Positions 1-10,469 of a DNA stretch of 64,000 nucleotides are shown in pieces. The position numbers and the translations under genes were made by a program. The stretch comes from Megamerina dolium (Eukaryota > Arthropoda > Insecta > Diptera > Megamerinidae). How positions within the stretch are numbered: the stretch's first letter is position 1; each line of letters starts with the position of its first letter. The stretch is from positions 116,511,018 to 116,575,017 of the forward strand of contig OY978525.1 in assembly GCA_963854835.1 (NCBI GenBank), read 5' to 3'. The notes under the pieces were generated by a model. That model worked only from the letters and a program-made list of their open reading frames with translations, did not search any database and was not told the DNA's origin.

Positions 1-94
1 TTTTTGTGCTATTATTCGTTAAAAGAATTACAATTGCATTCTCAAATACTGAAAGCAAAAAATCATTATACTTAATAAAGAGGAATAATGACCA

Positions 95-1060
95 ATGGAG
101 ACATCGTGCCCTGTCCCTCGAGTAACGAAAACCACACTCCACAAGTCTCTCATCATATCTGTCCTTACATATGGCGCCGAAGCTTGGACAATTTCCACGC
201 CAGATGAGAGAAAATGCTCAGAGTTTTCGAGAAAAAAAGTCCTACACAAGATCTTTGGACCTATTTATGTTGGTGGCGAGTATCGAATAAGGTACAACAA
301 TTGAGCAGTGTTTATCAGGAGCACCTGTCATGATGGCCTAATCCCGCACAAAACGTATGTATCAATTTGAAGCGTTGATAAGCGTAGGATTGCAGAATCG
401 TAAACAAACCTCCAGGTTCCTACGGTACCAATTGGGGCACGTTGAATGGATGTACTAAACTCCTTGGTGGGGATCTCTTCTGATCTTAGGGGTCAGCACC
501 CTGGTTGCAATGCAATTCTATATAGAGTACCTCATCTCTTTGACGTGGAATACTCTACCCGCGTGTCCTTTGCGTTACCACAACCACCACGAAAACCTCC
601 CCGATGAGCCAACGATTAGGTTGAAGGGATTCCAAGCTGATCACCCGTAGTCCCAAAGTTCAAGTCTTTTGATAAGACCTCATAGCCGAAGCTACTACCA
701 GTTTTAGCCTCATTCGACTCCGGACTGGTGGCCGGGACGAATAAGGTACAATCATTAGCTGTCTGAGCTGTATGCCGACACCGACATAGTAAAGCCCATT
801 GAAATTTAGCGACTGTGCTGGCTAGGTCATATAGTGCGAATGGAAAAACACGCTCTGGCTAAGAAGATGTTATATTCGGATCCCGCTGGTGGACGACGCA
901 GAAGACGCTGACCTAACCTCCGATGGAAAGATCAAGTAGTGGAGAGCTTGGAATTTCTAACCGGCGCCAACTAGCGAAGAAAAGTGCTGGATGGCGAAGC
1001 ATGCTAGATTCGGCCTAAATCGATTTTCGGTTGTAATGGCCCCATAAGTAATTAAGTAAT
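95..1060 (+). mobile_element. RTE-like LINE, 3' end of RT ORF, relic
   Basis: Remains of the C-terminal end of a non-LTR retrotransposon reverse transcriptase. Positions 95-304 translate to a stretch with LTYGAEAWTIS and VGGEYRIRYNN, matching the better copy on the minus strand at 39.3-39.9 kb. The match resumes at about 738 (ELYADTDIVKPIE-like, with stops) and runs to about 1045, where the non-coding end reads ATGGCCCCATAAGTAA and degrades into the short TAAG-type tail seen on other copies. Several stops and indels show it is dead. The 298-737 segment interrupts it. The RTE clade is inferred from recall of the endonuclease-reverse transcriptase family and from the simple-repeat tail in place of poly(A). 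Confidence 0.8.
298..737. other. 440-bp GC-richer insert within a LINE relic
   Basis: This segment separates two parts of the LINE that are contiguous in other copies. The 14 bases CGAATAAGGTACAA occur at 284-297, just before it, and again at 738-751, just after it, as a target-site duplication would. It is visibly richer in G and C than its surroundings. I see no poly(A), no tRNA-like boxes and no convincing ORF. It could be a retroposed non-coding RNA, an unknown SINE, or a piece of another element. I do not recognise the sequence. Confidence 0.5.
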
Positions 1061-2755
1061 GAATAGAAAAAAAATGCAGAATGAAAGGACTCGGGAGACG
1101 AAATATTAAAAATCTCCGTTTAGATCGTTTAATCAAACAATTATACTAATTGGAAAAATTAGTTTCTCAATAAATTGCAATGACAATATGAAAACATGCA
1201 ATTTTTGCAATTTGCCAATATTGCGTAGTTTCTTGGGAGTTAGTTATTTACCAATTTAAATGTCGATATTTTATCTGCAGGGGTATATTTGCAAATATAC
1301 GCATACGCATATAATATATACATATGTTATATGTATGCAACATACACTCAAAAAATACTTTGAAGCAGTTGACGCAACTTGCCATATTGCCTTTGGTCAT
1401 TCACAATGATGGCAATACATACATATTGGTATAGATGAGGGTGTGTACACAAAAAAAAAAAAAACGACAAGATTCAAAGAATGCAAATAAACAAACGAAA
1501 GTAATTTCCGCAATTTTTATGCCATAAAAGTAAATATAAAACAACAATATTTTTTTTTTTTTTGTGTTCGCAAATTTCCTTAGCTCACTTTTTTATTCCT
1601 TTATTATTTTATGTTTATTATTATTATTATACATATTTTTTCCTTTTTCATCTATGTACCGACTTGTATATCCCCTATAGCGGAATACTACATTCTCGTA
1701 TATTGTATTTTCCTTTGTCAAATTCAAATGTGCATGATGTAAACAACATAAACAAACCCAAGTGTAAATATGAAATCTTCTTTATGAACAACGAGTATGT
1801 AATTTAAGACTTTTCACATAAAATTTTGTAATTTTTTGTTTTTTATTTATTATTCATTCTTTGTGTTTATTATTGCTTTTTGAAGTTGTCATCGATTTTT
1901 ACTGAATTTGTTTAATCAAGCGTAATCGATGTTGTTAATATAAAAAATAATTCATCAAAGGTTTCATACACAGTGAATGTGTGATGAGAGCATGCATTTT
2001 GAAGTGAAGCCCCCCCCTTTCTTATAAATAGCTATAATCAAAGGTGTGCTCTCTAATATGCAGGAGTGTAAAAGTAATTTTCTTTTTCTTGTCATTTTTT
2101 AAATTTTTTTTTTATTCTTTATGACTCTTGATTGAAACATTTTCATGCTTCATTGAATACCTGCATTGCTGTTAATATTCAAGTAAATCAGTCAAAGTAC
2201 ATACTACACGCTTGGGGTGGCTGACGGAAGTGCCCATATTCAACTGATAAAAGAATTTATGTAGCGGTAAGCAAAATTTATGACATAAAAATAGGTAATC
2301 AAGAAATGTGTAAGACGTAAGGCGATAAGATGTTGAAGGTGTGTAAATGCATTAACTATTGGACATAAATATCCACACCATAGTCATTCTAAATGGAAAA
2401 TGTTCTAAAATAAATTACAAACAGACGACTTTACAATTTAAGTTGAGAAAATTACAAATAAAATCATCAAAGCATGTCGAGTAAAAAAGTAATTACATTT
2501 TTTTTTTTTTTTGGTGTTGAAAAGCGTGTCAATTCAATAATAATATTAAATGGTTTTGACACTGAAACAAAAATTATTAAAATCAAATAATACAAAAATT
2601 ACACTGTACAACAGAGTAAAGTAAAATTAAATATTTTTAATAAGATTTATGTATTCAAGACCATTTAGTAAAATATGCATAGAGCACATTTTCGGATGTT
2701 TTCTCTGTTTTTTGAAAAAAATATATATATAATTTTTAATCAACTGCAAAGTGCT
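1061..2755. other. AT-rich intergenic stretch, no gene seen
   Basis: AT-rich sequence with homopolymer runs (A run near 1450, T runs near 1550 and 2500), TATA/ACATAT-type microsatellite-like sequence near 1300-1340, and short chance ORFs dominated by Tyr, Phe and Ile. No coding bias or recognisable repeat element. Confidence 0.6.
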
Positions 2756-2756
2756 T

Positions 2757-3142
2757 TGTCGATAACGCTTCTACTGGACAGACTGTATATTTAACCAATG
2801 ACACCTCGAGCATTTAACTAATGGTTAACTAAGTGTTTACAGTAATATCTGATTACTTCAAATAGTTAAACTAAACCTATAAGCTTAAAATAAACGTATG
2901 AGCTTAACTGTATATTTAACCAATGTCACTCGAGCATTTAACTAATGGTTAACTAAGCATTTACAGTAATATCTGATTACTTCAAATAGTTAAACTAAAT
3001 CTATGAGCTTAAACTAACACTATGAGCTTAACTATTTGAATTAATCAGATATTACTGTAAATGCTTAGTTAACCATTAGTTAAATGTTCGATTGTCATTG
3101 GTTAAATATATAGTCTGTCCAATAGAAGCGTTATCGACAAAA
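2757..3142. repeat. Large imperfect palindrome (fold-back) with one arm duplicated
   Basis: The left end reads TTGTCGATAACGCTTCTACT and the right end is its near-perfect reverse complement, ending AGAAGCGTTATCGACAA. Between them a module containing TTAACTAATGGTTAACTAAG occurs twice in direct orientation (about 2787-2886 and 2908-3011) and once inverted (about 3013-3110). The outermost sequence is also the terminus of the Tc1-like relic that begins at 3113, so two outward-facing Tc1-like ends bracket the fold-back. It may be a fold-back MITE or a rearranged pair of insertions. Confidence 0.75.
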
Positions 3143-4021
3143 TTTTCACATAAATTGCCGTTATCATAATAATTTCGATGCACCTAGGTAGCGACATCAT
3201 TTTTGTAGTAGGCGTTGCAAAAACTGTCAGTTTTGTGAAACAATTACAAAGTGCAAGTTGGTTTTAACAAAATGAGTTCCGCGTAAGAGAAGTGATTTGA
3301 AGCTGTATTTCTTTGTCTACTACTTAGAGGGCCGAAAATCTTACGTTTAGCTGCAAAATATATGAAGTCAAAGTCATTCGTAACGAAGTGCATGAATTGG
3401 TTTACAGAAGTAAAAAATGTCGACGATTTGGCTTGATGTGGCCCTGTAAAAATAAACCTCACCAAAGGATTACAAGAAGATCATTGATTTGTTTACGACG
3501 AAGCTGGGCTTATCGTTACGTAAAGCTAAAGCAGTTTTAGAGAAAAGTGGTGTTCGAAAGAGACGATTCCAGGACGTTTAAGCGCTAACGACGTCAAATA
3601 TCGGAGTTGTTTGAAAAAACTATATTGTTCCCAACATCACACGTTGGAAAAAGAAAGTGAAAACAGCAAAATGGTGTTGAAGTGTTAGATTGGTCTACAC
3701 AGTCGCCCGATTCCAATCCGATAGAAAATGTGTGGGCAATAGTAAAGCAGAAACTTAGAGGAAAAACGATATCCACAGCAAATGAGTTGTCAAGACAAAT
3801 TCGGTTGATTTGGAGTTGATTGCCTCGGCAACTTCGGGTCAGAACTTAGTGCAAATTATGAGTCGGAGGTGTGAGGCCATAATAGCGAATGGCGACGACT
3901 ACACATATTATTAAAAATATTGCATACAATAAATATTATAAACGTATAGAGTGTAGTTTATTTGAAACGAATCGGACAAATAGTTTTCAAGTTATGACGA
4001 TCACGCTTCTACTGGACAGAT
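3113..4021 (+). mobile_element. Tc1-like (DD34E) element, internally deleted relic
   Basis: Bounded by TIRs: the left end starts GTCTGTCCAATAGAAGCG and the right end, read inward, gives ATCTGTCCAGTAGAAGCG, each next to a TA. The interior keeps transposase-like pieces. About 3257-3570 gives an N-terminal DNA-binding region (KYMKSKSFVTKCMNWF, then LSLRKAKAVLEKSGV). About 3640-3900 gives the C-terminal part with QSPDSNPIENVWAIVKQKL, which carries the catalytic Glu of the DD34E triad. The two catalytic Asp blocks between them are missing, and stops and frameshifts occur throughout. Non-functional. Confidence 0.8.
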
Positions 4022-4604
4022 TAATGCTATACAAAGCTTATAATTTTGCAACCAAAAAATTTCAAAGGGCTGCCAAAATTTTCTATTATTTAACGCTTTA
4101 GTTAACCATAGGGAAGAAGTGCAGAATAGCACATTTTGAGGAAAACAAAAATTCCACCATATAGAGCTTATTTTTGTGAACCAAAAATTATTCGACGGAA
4201 ATGACTACAGCAGGCGTGGCTGAAGGTGAAAATTAAAATTTCAAATTTTATTTTACAATATGGGTATCAAATGAAAGCTATTTTAATTAGCTTTTTACTT
4301 ATATACATAGAACATTTTATATAATTTATTAAATTTTCTGAAGTTATGAAGAAACAAAAAAAAGACGTTTTTAATTTTTTTCTAATTTTTTTTCCAAAAA
4401 ATACCTTATTAACATATCAAAAATTTAGGGAAGAATTAAAAGCCATAAAATTTCCATTCCATTGGTATATAACACATATTTTTACATAATTTTTTTAGTA
4501 TTTTTAATGATTTTTTAAAATTTATACTAAACTAATTTTGTTCACTATGATCAAGCTTTAATACAATGAACTTGAATAAAAATGACTGAATGAAGACTTA
4601 AAAT

Positions 4605-4842
4605 ATAACCCTTATAGGCTCAACGCCGTCTTAGGGACCAACAGTATTTTAGAATAAAAGTCCCTTTTGATAGTCGCAGAAAATAACCCTTATAGGCCCA
4701 ACACCGGCCTCGCAACAAACAGTGTTTTAGGATAAAAGTTTTTTATGATAGCCGGCCTTTGTCCGGGAGCAAAAAAATAATAAACCTTATAGGGCCGACG
4801 CCAGCTTCACGATTAACAATATTTTAGAGTAAAAGTCTTCTG
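4605..4842. repeat. Three-copy imperfect tandem repeat
   Basis: Three consecutive units begin with ATAACCCTTATAGG-type sequence, at 4605, 4683 and about 4780. Each continues through CAACGCCGGC-like sequence to TATTTTAGAATAAAAGT. The spacing is 78 and then about 97 bases; the extra length before the third unit is a GCCGGCCTTTGTCCGGGAGC insertion. Divergence among units shows it is not recent. It may be a subterminal repeat array of an unidentified DNA element. Confidence 0.75.
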
Positions 4843-5639
4843 CACAAATGACAACCATAGCACTTTGAATATGCAGCATTAGTTAAACCCTAGTCAATCC
4901 TTTAGTTAACTAATGCTTTGATCAATTATTGTGAGATTGACCACACCCTATAAAATAAACAAAAATTTAAATTAGTTACTAAAAGGACAGGCAATTCGTA
5001 AAAAAATGTCTTAATTTTAGTGTTTCCGCAATTCGGCAAGCAAACTCTAATTACGATGACATATTTTTGATTGCATAGTGTTATTATATTACTTTTAATG
5101 ACTTGGCTTTTAATATTGTGCACTGAAATGTAAATATATTTTTGTTTTCCATACAAAAACTATTACGCTGTAAAACAAAAAAAAAAAAAAAAAGGCAATC
5201 CCTTAAAAGCATTACATCCCCAAAAGGTTTAGTGAAGGTTTTAGTAAATACTCCAACTCCCAAAATATTTGACACACTTAAATAATTTTTTTTTTTTTTT
5301 TTTTCAAATTAAAAATGACACAATTACATATAAATTGATGAAAAATATTCAGTAATATGGTAGCAATGTGCTAGTAAGTAGTTTTTGATGACCCAATTTT
5401 TAGAAAGTCAACATATCAACAACAATTTCATTCTAAATATATTGTCATATCCTGTGGTCATATGTATCTACCTACTATGTATAATATCTATGGAATGAGT
5501 ACTATGTAAATATATGTATATGTCAGTGTATACATGTAAGTAATTGTATGTAAATACTCATATATAACAAAACAAATGCCTAAAGGCGCACCCATTAAGG
5601 AAGGATACAAAGCAAAGCAAACACATACTACATATACAG

Positions 5640-5642
<3 letters not shown>

Positions 5643-5692
<50 letters not shown>
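5643..5692. repeat. (GA)25 microsatellite
   Basis: Twenty-five uninterrupted GA dinucleotides, which account for the Arg/Glu and Leu/Ser homopolymeric chance ORFs on the two strands. GA arrays can act as GAGA-factor sites in flies, but nothing else here supports a regulatory role. Confidence 0.95.
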
Positions 5693-5696
<4 letters not shown>

Positions 5697-6228
5697 AGGA
5701 TAACAAATATAACATGTCATTCATAGAGTCATATAAACATAACGTGACCAAAAGGAAATTCCTTTATAAAGCACAAAATACAAAATAATAACAAGAACGA
5801 ACGCAAACACGCAAAACAATTGCAAACGTTCCCAACAAGCAAATAAACACAAGTGTATGAATAAAAAAAAAAAAATAAAAATAAAAATAACAAAAACTTG
5901 ATAAACATGAAAGAGTTAGGCAGGCAGTCAGTAGTCCACCTTGCCACACCATGCATATGTATGAATTACAGTAAACAAGAAAGATAGATTCCTTTAACGA
6001 AATTACTCGAAAAACAAAAGAGGGTGCAAAAAGGTCCACTCATACACTCATTTATTATGATTTATACTTGTACAAATACATATTTGAAATATCTACATAT
6101 GTGAGCTATTAGTGCATTTACCTTTATACGGATTAACTAAACCGCACCTATTTGTTTGTGTTCTTATTGGAGCATTCATACCTTCAACTCAGGTAATATT
6201 AGGAAGCTTGACTTTAGTTGGTAAAGAA

Positions 6229-7225
6229 TTTCAAGATTTTGGAATCAGCAATAACATCAGCCTGGGCTGAACACGCGTAAGGAAGAATGACAAACGCTCT
6301 CTGCAAATCTTACTTCATACTTGTCCTATCTTCTATTCGGCCAGGGAAAACTGGGAGACACACTGTGCAGTGCGTGATTCAGACATCACCATTTACACAG
6401 ACGGCTCGAAGATAGACAGGGGGACGGGAGCGGGAATTTTTTCAGAAAATCTGCACTGTGGAATGTAATTTCGACTCCGTGACGCTTGCAGGGTCTTTCA
6501 GGCAGAAATATACACAATTGAGAAGGCAGCTAAACTAATGCAAGATAGTACAATTACACCTTCGAATATCACGATCTTTGCAGACAGTCAAGCGACACTG
6601 AAGGCAATTGAGTCCAGAACAGTCAAGCCGAAACTCGTGCTAAAATGCCAAGTTTCATTATGTGACATAGGAAACCACAGGGGCTCTCTTTGCTGAGTTC
6701 CTCGACATAATGATATTGAAGGGAACGAACTAGCAGACGAAATGTACAGGAGGGGATCCAGTGTGGATGCCAATGAGGCCGACGACTCTTTGGGTGTATA
6801 GAAGAAGGCGAACAGCTTGTGGGCTAGCCGAGACGTGAGAAGGACGAGGATACTTTTGCACTTAGCAAAGCCTGCAGTTAGAATTCTTATCGTGGTGATC
6901 ACTGGGCATTGTGTCATCGCGCCAATGCTTCAAAGTTGGTGTATACCGACGAACGGACTGTGTAGGGGTTGCCGAGATGAAGAGAAAGAAGAATTAATAA
7001 ACCACTATCTATGTCCCTGTCCAGGACTACAGACAAAACGATTTCAATGTTTGGGGTCTCGTTTCTTCACAGAACTAGACAAAGCGGACTGTGTAGGGGT
7101 TGCCGAGATGAACAGGAAGAATCCATAATAAACCATTATCTATGTCTCTGTTCAGGACTACAGACAAAACGACTTCAATGTTTGGTGTCTCGTTTCTGCA
7201 CAAGACTGGACGAACTTGCGAAAGT
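6229..7225 (+). mobile_element. LINE relic: RNase H domain and C-terminal Cys/His region
   Basis: Translation of about 6360-6790 gives a recognisable RNase H domain: ITIYTDGSKID (first Asp), VFQAEIYTIEKA (Glu), ITIFADSQATLKAI (Asp) and HNDIEGNELADE (last Asp). It is followed by a region that in this LINE group ends in a Cys/His cluster; CRGCRDEEKEE and NHYLCPCPGLQ are visible at about 6961-7025. Two in-frame stops and a frameshifting tandem duplication make it non-functional. Domain order places it at the 3' end of the second ORF of an I/R1/LOA-group LINE; the exact clade is not decided. The fragment at 41.99-42.92 kb has the same layout. Confidence 0.8.
6958..7219 (+). repeat. 131-bp tandem duplication inside the LINE
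   Basis: CTGTGTAGGGGTTGCCGAGA starts at 6958 and again at 7089, and the following sequence repeats through TGGGGTCTCGTTTCT-like sequence with few differences. The period of 131 is not a multiple of three, so the second copy of the Cys-rich segment lies in another frame. The duplication came after or accompanied loss of function. Confidence 0.85.
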
Positions 7226-8300
7226 GATGGTTACACCACTGGTGATTTTAGTGTTAATGACAAACCATCGACTTGGACAGCCAAAAAAAGTTTGAAGATG
7301 AATAATTAAAGGATTTACTGAGTGAAGCCTCGTATCAAACGCAAGAAAAACTTGCAGAATCGATGGGAGTTACTCAAGAAGCCATTTCAAAATGCCTGAA
7401 AGCCTTGGGTATGATTCAAAAGCAAAGACATTGGGTGTTATACGAATTGAAATCAAGAGATGCTGATGTTACCCACCTGTTGGCAAGCAATTGGCAATTC
7501 TTTCGACAGTAACAATTTGCCATAGAAAATATTCTAGAAGAACTGTGACAAAGCTCAAAAAAAAAATAATGTCACAAGAGTTCTGCCGTTCGGTACCGGT
7601 CTAAAATAAGTAGGTCCCTTCTAAGACTGTCCATAAATTTAACACGCACAACAGTAATGGAAGAGAAGCTCGAACAAAGAGCACTTTGGGGTTTATTAGT
7701 GCCACGTAATTATTTATATACATATTTTTTTTTTAAACCTGGTCAGCCATGAGCATCAACTGCAAAGCCCAATATTCATGGTTCGATGGTAATGCTGTGA
7801 ATCGGGTGGGATCAACTGGGTGTGGTGTATTATGAGCTGTGGCAACCTAATAAAACAATCATAGGGCATCGCTATAGACTTCAATTGATGCGTTTGAGCC
7901 GTGCACTGCAAGAAAAACGACCGCCATTCAACTAGAGATACGACAAAGTGGTTTTGTAGCATGACAACGCTCGACCACATGTTGCAAGGCAAGTCAAAAC
8001 ATACTTGAAAACGTTGAAATAGGAGATCATACCCCATCCGCTTTATCCTCAAGACATTGCGCTATCTGATTATTACTTTTTTCGATCAATGGCTCATGGT
8101 CTGGCTGAGCAGCTCTTTCGTTCTTTCGTAGAAGTAAAATATTGGCTCGATTCATGGATCACATTAAAAGATGCATCGTTTTTTTGAGATGGTATCCGAA
8201 AATTGCCAAGAAGATGGGAAAAAGCAGTGCCTAGCGATGGCTTACACTTTCAATAATGTATAAATGCATATTGTTATTAAAATAAATGCTTGAAAACAGC
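7226..8300 (+). mobile_element. Mariner (DD34D) transposase relic with internal SINE piece
   Basis: Decayed mariner. About 7325-7460 encodes the HTH and linker region (YQTQEKLAESMGVTQEAISK, then LKALGMIQKQ). About 7735-8260 encodes the catalytic half: ASTAKPN, DQLGVVYYELW, MRLSRALQEKRPP, HDNARPHVARQVK (second Asp) and a degraded PQDIALSDYYFF, whose Asp fits the third catalytic position. Stops and indels are frequent. The block that should hold the first catalytic Asp (GDEKW region) is absent, and a SINE 3' segment lies at that point. No clear TIRs seen. Confidence 0.8.
7470..7708 (+). mobile_element. SINE 3' segment (type-2 tail) inside mariner relic
   Basis: Matches the body of the tRNA-derived SINE found elsewhere in the window: TACCCACCTG, CTGCCGTTCGGTACCGG, TAAGTAGGTCCCTTCTAA and AACACGCACAACAGTAATGG. 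It ends with the tail variant TTTGGGGTTTATTAGTGCCA. The tRNA-like head is missing. It sits between the N-terminal and catalytic parts of a mariner relic. Confidence 0.75.
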
Positions 8301-8814
8301 GCGCGTAGTACATTTGTACATATTCGCCTTCGAGGGATCGTTATTGACTTTTTTTTTTTTTCTGTGTACACATTTGCACTGATAATGTCTACGTTGTCAA
8401 AAGTTCAAATGGCAATGGTTAGATAACGATTTCGATGGTTGTATGTATGAAGTGCTTTGCATACATATGAACAATAGGAAGTGACTTGTGCAAATGATAA
8501 ATTTGGCAATTTGTAAGGGTTGTTTATCTGTGGTATAGTGTAAAAGAAAAAAATATAATTTATACTAAAATATGTTATATGCTAGCAACCAGTTTTACTT
8601 TAGATTCAGAAATTGGAATGTTGGCATCCTTAAATTTATTAAAGTTCTTGAACAAATCTGTGATTCGCGGAGACGATAGCAAAATTGACACTTGTTACAT
8701 TTCCTTACAATCTATATGTTAGAAAATAATATTGCTGTGCAATGTAAATAAAACAAAATGTAAATTTGAGTCTTACTTTTCAACGTTCCAAATCTTTTGA
8801 TGCAAGTGTATACC
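8301..8814. other. Intergenic, nothing recognised
   Basis: AT-rich unique-looking sequence between a mariner relic and a complete Tc1-like element. A T run lies near 8350. No ORF or repeat seen. Confidence 0.5.
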
Positions 8815-8816
8815 TA

Positions 8817-10467
8817 CAGTGGCTCACAGCTTATTTCGTACAGTGTATATATTTTTATGTACATGGCTGTAACATCGAAACTAAAAAACTTATCAATAAG
8901 TTTTGAATGTAGATGTCTATGTATGTGTTTAGTAAACCTAATAAGAAAACGGGGAACCCCAAAAATTGTTCTTTTTGTCATGCAAGAGAGAAAAACTATT
9001 GATCAGCTGATTTTCAGCTCACATCTTATTTCGTACACAAACTTCAATGTAAGTAAGTTTCATTCTGCCGCGCAGTTACAAAGTTTTTTTGAATTGTATG
9101 AGTTTTTGGACCTTTTTAACTATTATAACAATTTTTATTATTATTATTTTAAATAGTTAAAGTGCTGTAAATTAAACATTTAGCGTTATGGGTCGTCGTA
9201 CAACGATGGAACAGCATAAACTGGTAATTAACCATTTTAGGAAAGGTCAGAGTGTGCGAAAAATTGCTGAAATGACAAATTTAAGTGCCTCAACTGTCCA
9301 ATACATCATTCAACGCTTCGTTCGCGAAAATCGGTTGGAGAACAAGGGCAGAGAAGCACCTAATAAGATTTTCAACGCTTCAGACGAGCGTTATATTGTA
9401 CGAAAAATTAAGAAAAATCCAAAGTTATCCGCTCCGAAGTTGGCTGCAGAGGTTCAGCGTGAAATAGGAAAATCATCCAGTGCTGAAACTGTCCGACGTG
9501 TGCTGCGCAATCATGACTTGAACGGTCGAGTAGCCCGAAAGAAACCATTCATTTCGAAAATGAATATACAACGCCGACTTGACTTCGCCAAAGAGCATAT
9601 TATTAAGACTCCTGCGTTCTGGAATACCGTTATTTTCGCGGATGAGTCTAAGTTTAATATTTTTGGCTCGGACGGAATGTCATATGCTTGGCGTAAAGCG
9701 AATACCGAGCTAAACAAGGAGAACCTTAAGCCCACAGTGAAGCATGGTGGCGGTAGCGTGATGGTTTGGGCCTGTATGTCAGCAGCCGGAGTAGGTGAAT
9801 TGGTTTTTATTGAGGAAACAATGGACAAAATGAAGTACCTCGAGATTCTGAAAAACAATTTACTTCAAAGTGCAGACAAACTGGGTTTGCGGGATGAATT
9901 TCGGTACTACCAAGATAATGACCCAAAACATAAATCTGGGATTGTGCAATCTTGGCTTATTTGGAACTGCCCACACTTGATGTCTCCACCACCACAGTCA
10001 CCTGACATGAATGTGATTGAAAATCTTTGGTCTATTTTGGACAATAAAATAAGAACACACAAGATTTCTAATAAGCAAGACCTAAAGAAGGTACTGATGG
10101 AAGAATGGAAAAAAATCACACCAGACATCACTCAAAAATTGGTGGATTCAATGCCAAATAGACTCCAGGCTGTCATTAACGCTAAGGGATGTCAACTAAA
10201 TATTAAAATCAACTTACTTTGTTTTTAGTTTGAACTTAAAGAGACTGTACGAAATAAGCTGTGACATGAATTTTCCTATTTTTTTCTTATTTTATTTTTT
10301 TATAGTGTCAAACACTAAAATTTTGAAAAAGTAAATTTTGGAAAATAAAAAACAAACCTTCCTTTCTAAAATGGCATTTATATTTTGTTAAAATTTTTGA
10401 TATATTAGGAATTACGACTGCAGCAATTTTTAAACTGTCACTGTACGAAATAAGCTGGGAGCCACTG
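8817..10467 (+). mobile_element. Complete Tc1-like element with IR/DR ends
   Basis: A 1651-bp element flanked by TA on both sides (8815-8816 and 10468-10469). The left end begins CAGTGGCTCACAGCTTATTT and the right end, read inward, begins CAGTGGCTCCCAGCTTATTT. The core motif CTTATTTCGTACA recurs inside each end, at about 9015-9037 on the left and inverted at about 10246-10265 on the right. Each inverted repeat is thus about 220 bp with two direct-repeat transposase-binding-like motifs, the IR/DR layout known from Minos, Paris and Sleeping Beauty-type elements. It contains one uninterrupted transposase ORF. This is one of the two best candidates in the window for a recently active element. Confidence 0.93.
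9188..10228 (+). CDS. Tc1-like transposase, intact (DD34E)
   Basis: A 346-residue protein of the usual length for Tc1 transposases, which bind the element's inverted repeats and carry out cut-and-paste integration at TA. Residues about 8-50 form the first helix-turn-helix (QSVRKIAEMTNLSASTVQYI) and about 65-120 the second DNA-binding half, ending in the basic NGRVARKKP. The catalytic triad is visible: D152 in IFADESKF, D243 in YYQDNDPKH and E278 in SPDMNVIENLW, with 34 residues between the last two. The HGGGSVMVW glycine box is at about 186-194. The start is the first ATG after the left inverted repeat; Met7 is a less likely alternative. There are no stops or frameshifts. The Tc1 subfamily is not assigned. 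Confidence 0.95.
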   Translation: MGRRTTMEQHKLVINHFRKGQSVRKIAEMTNLSASTVQYIIQRFVRENRLENKGREAPNKIFNASDERYIVRKIKKNPKLSAPKLAAEVQREIGKSSSAETVRRVLRNHDLNGRVARKKPFISKMNIQRRLDFAKEHIIKTPAFWNTVIFADESKFNIFGSDGMSYAWRKANTELNKENLKPTVKHGGGSVMVWACMSAAGVGELVFIEETMDKMKYLEILKNNLLQSADKLGLRDEFRYYQDNDPKHKSGIVQSWLIWNCPHLMSPPPQSPDMNVIENLWSILDNKIRTHKISNKQDLKKVLMEEWKKITPDITQKLVDSMPNRLQAVINAKGCQLNIKINLLCF

Positions 10468-10469
10468 TA

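Larger units (their letters stand above)
4022..6228. other. AT-rich stretch with tandem repeat and microsatellite, no gene
   Basis: No coding feature seen. It contains TTAGTTAACTAATG-like motifs at 4085-4110 and 4880-4920 that resemble the fold-back module at 2.8-3.1 kb, the three-copy tandem repeat near 4.6-4.84 kb, long A and T runs near 5180 and 5290, and a (GA)25 run at 5643-5692. The short ORFs here are by-products of the microsatellite and of AT content. Confidence 0.6.

Noticed and set aside
5488..5788. ORFs with long Leu/Ser and Arg/Glu runs on both strands
   Set aside because: They are translations of the (GA)25 microsatellite and have no other protein-like features.
8797..9156. 119-codon ORF upstream of the Tc1-like transposase
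   Set aside because: It lies almost wholly inside the element's left inverted repeat and leader, has no domain, and is an accidental reading frame.
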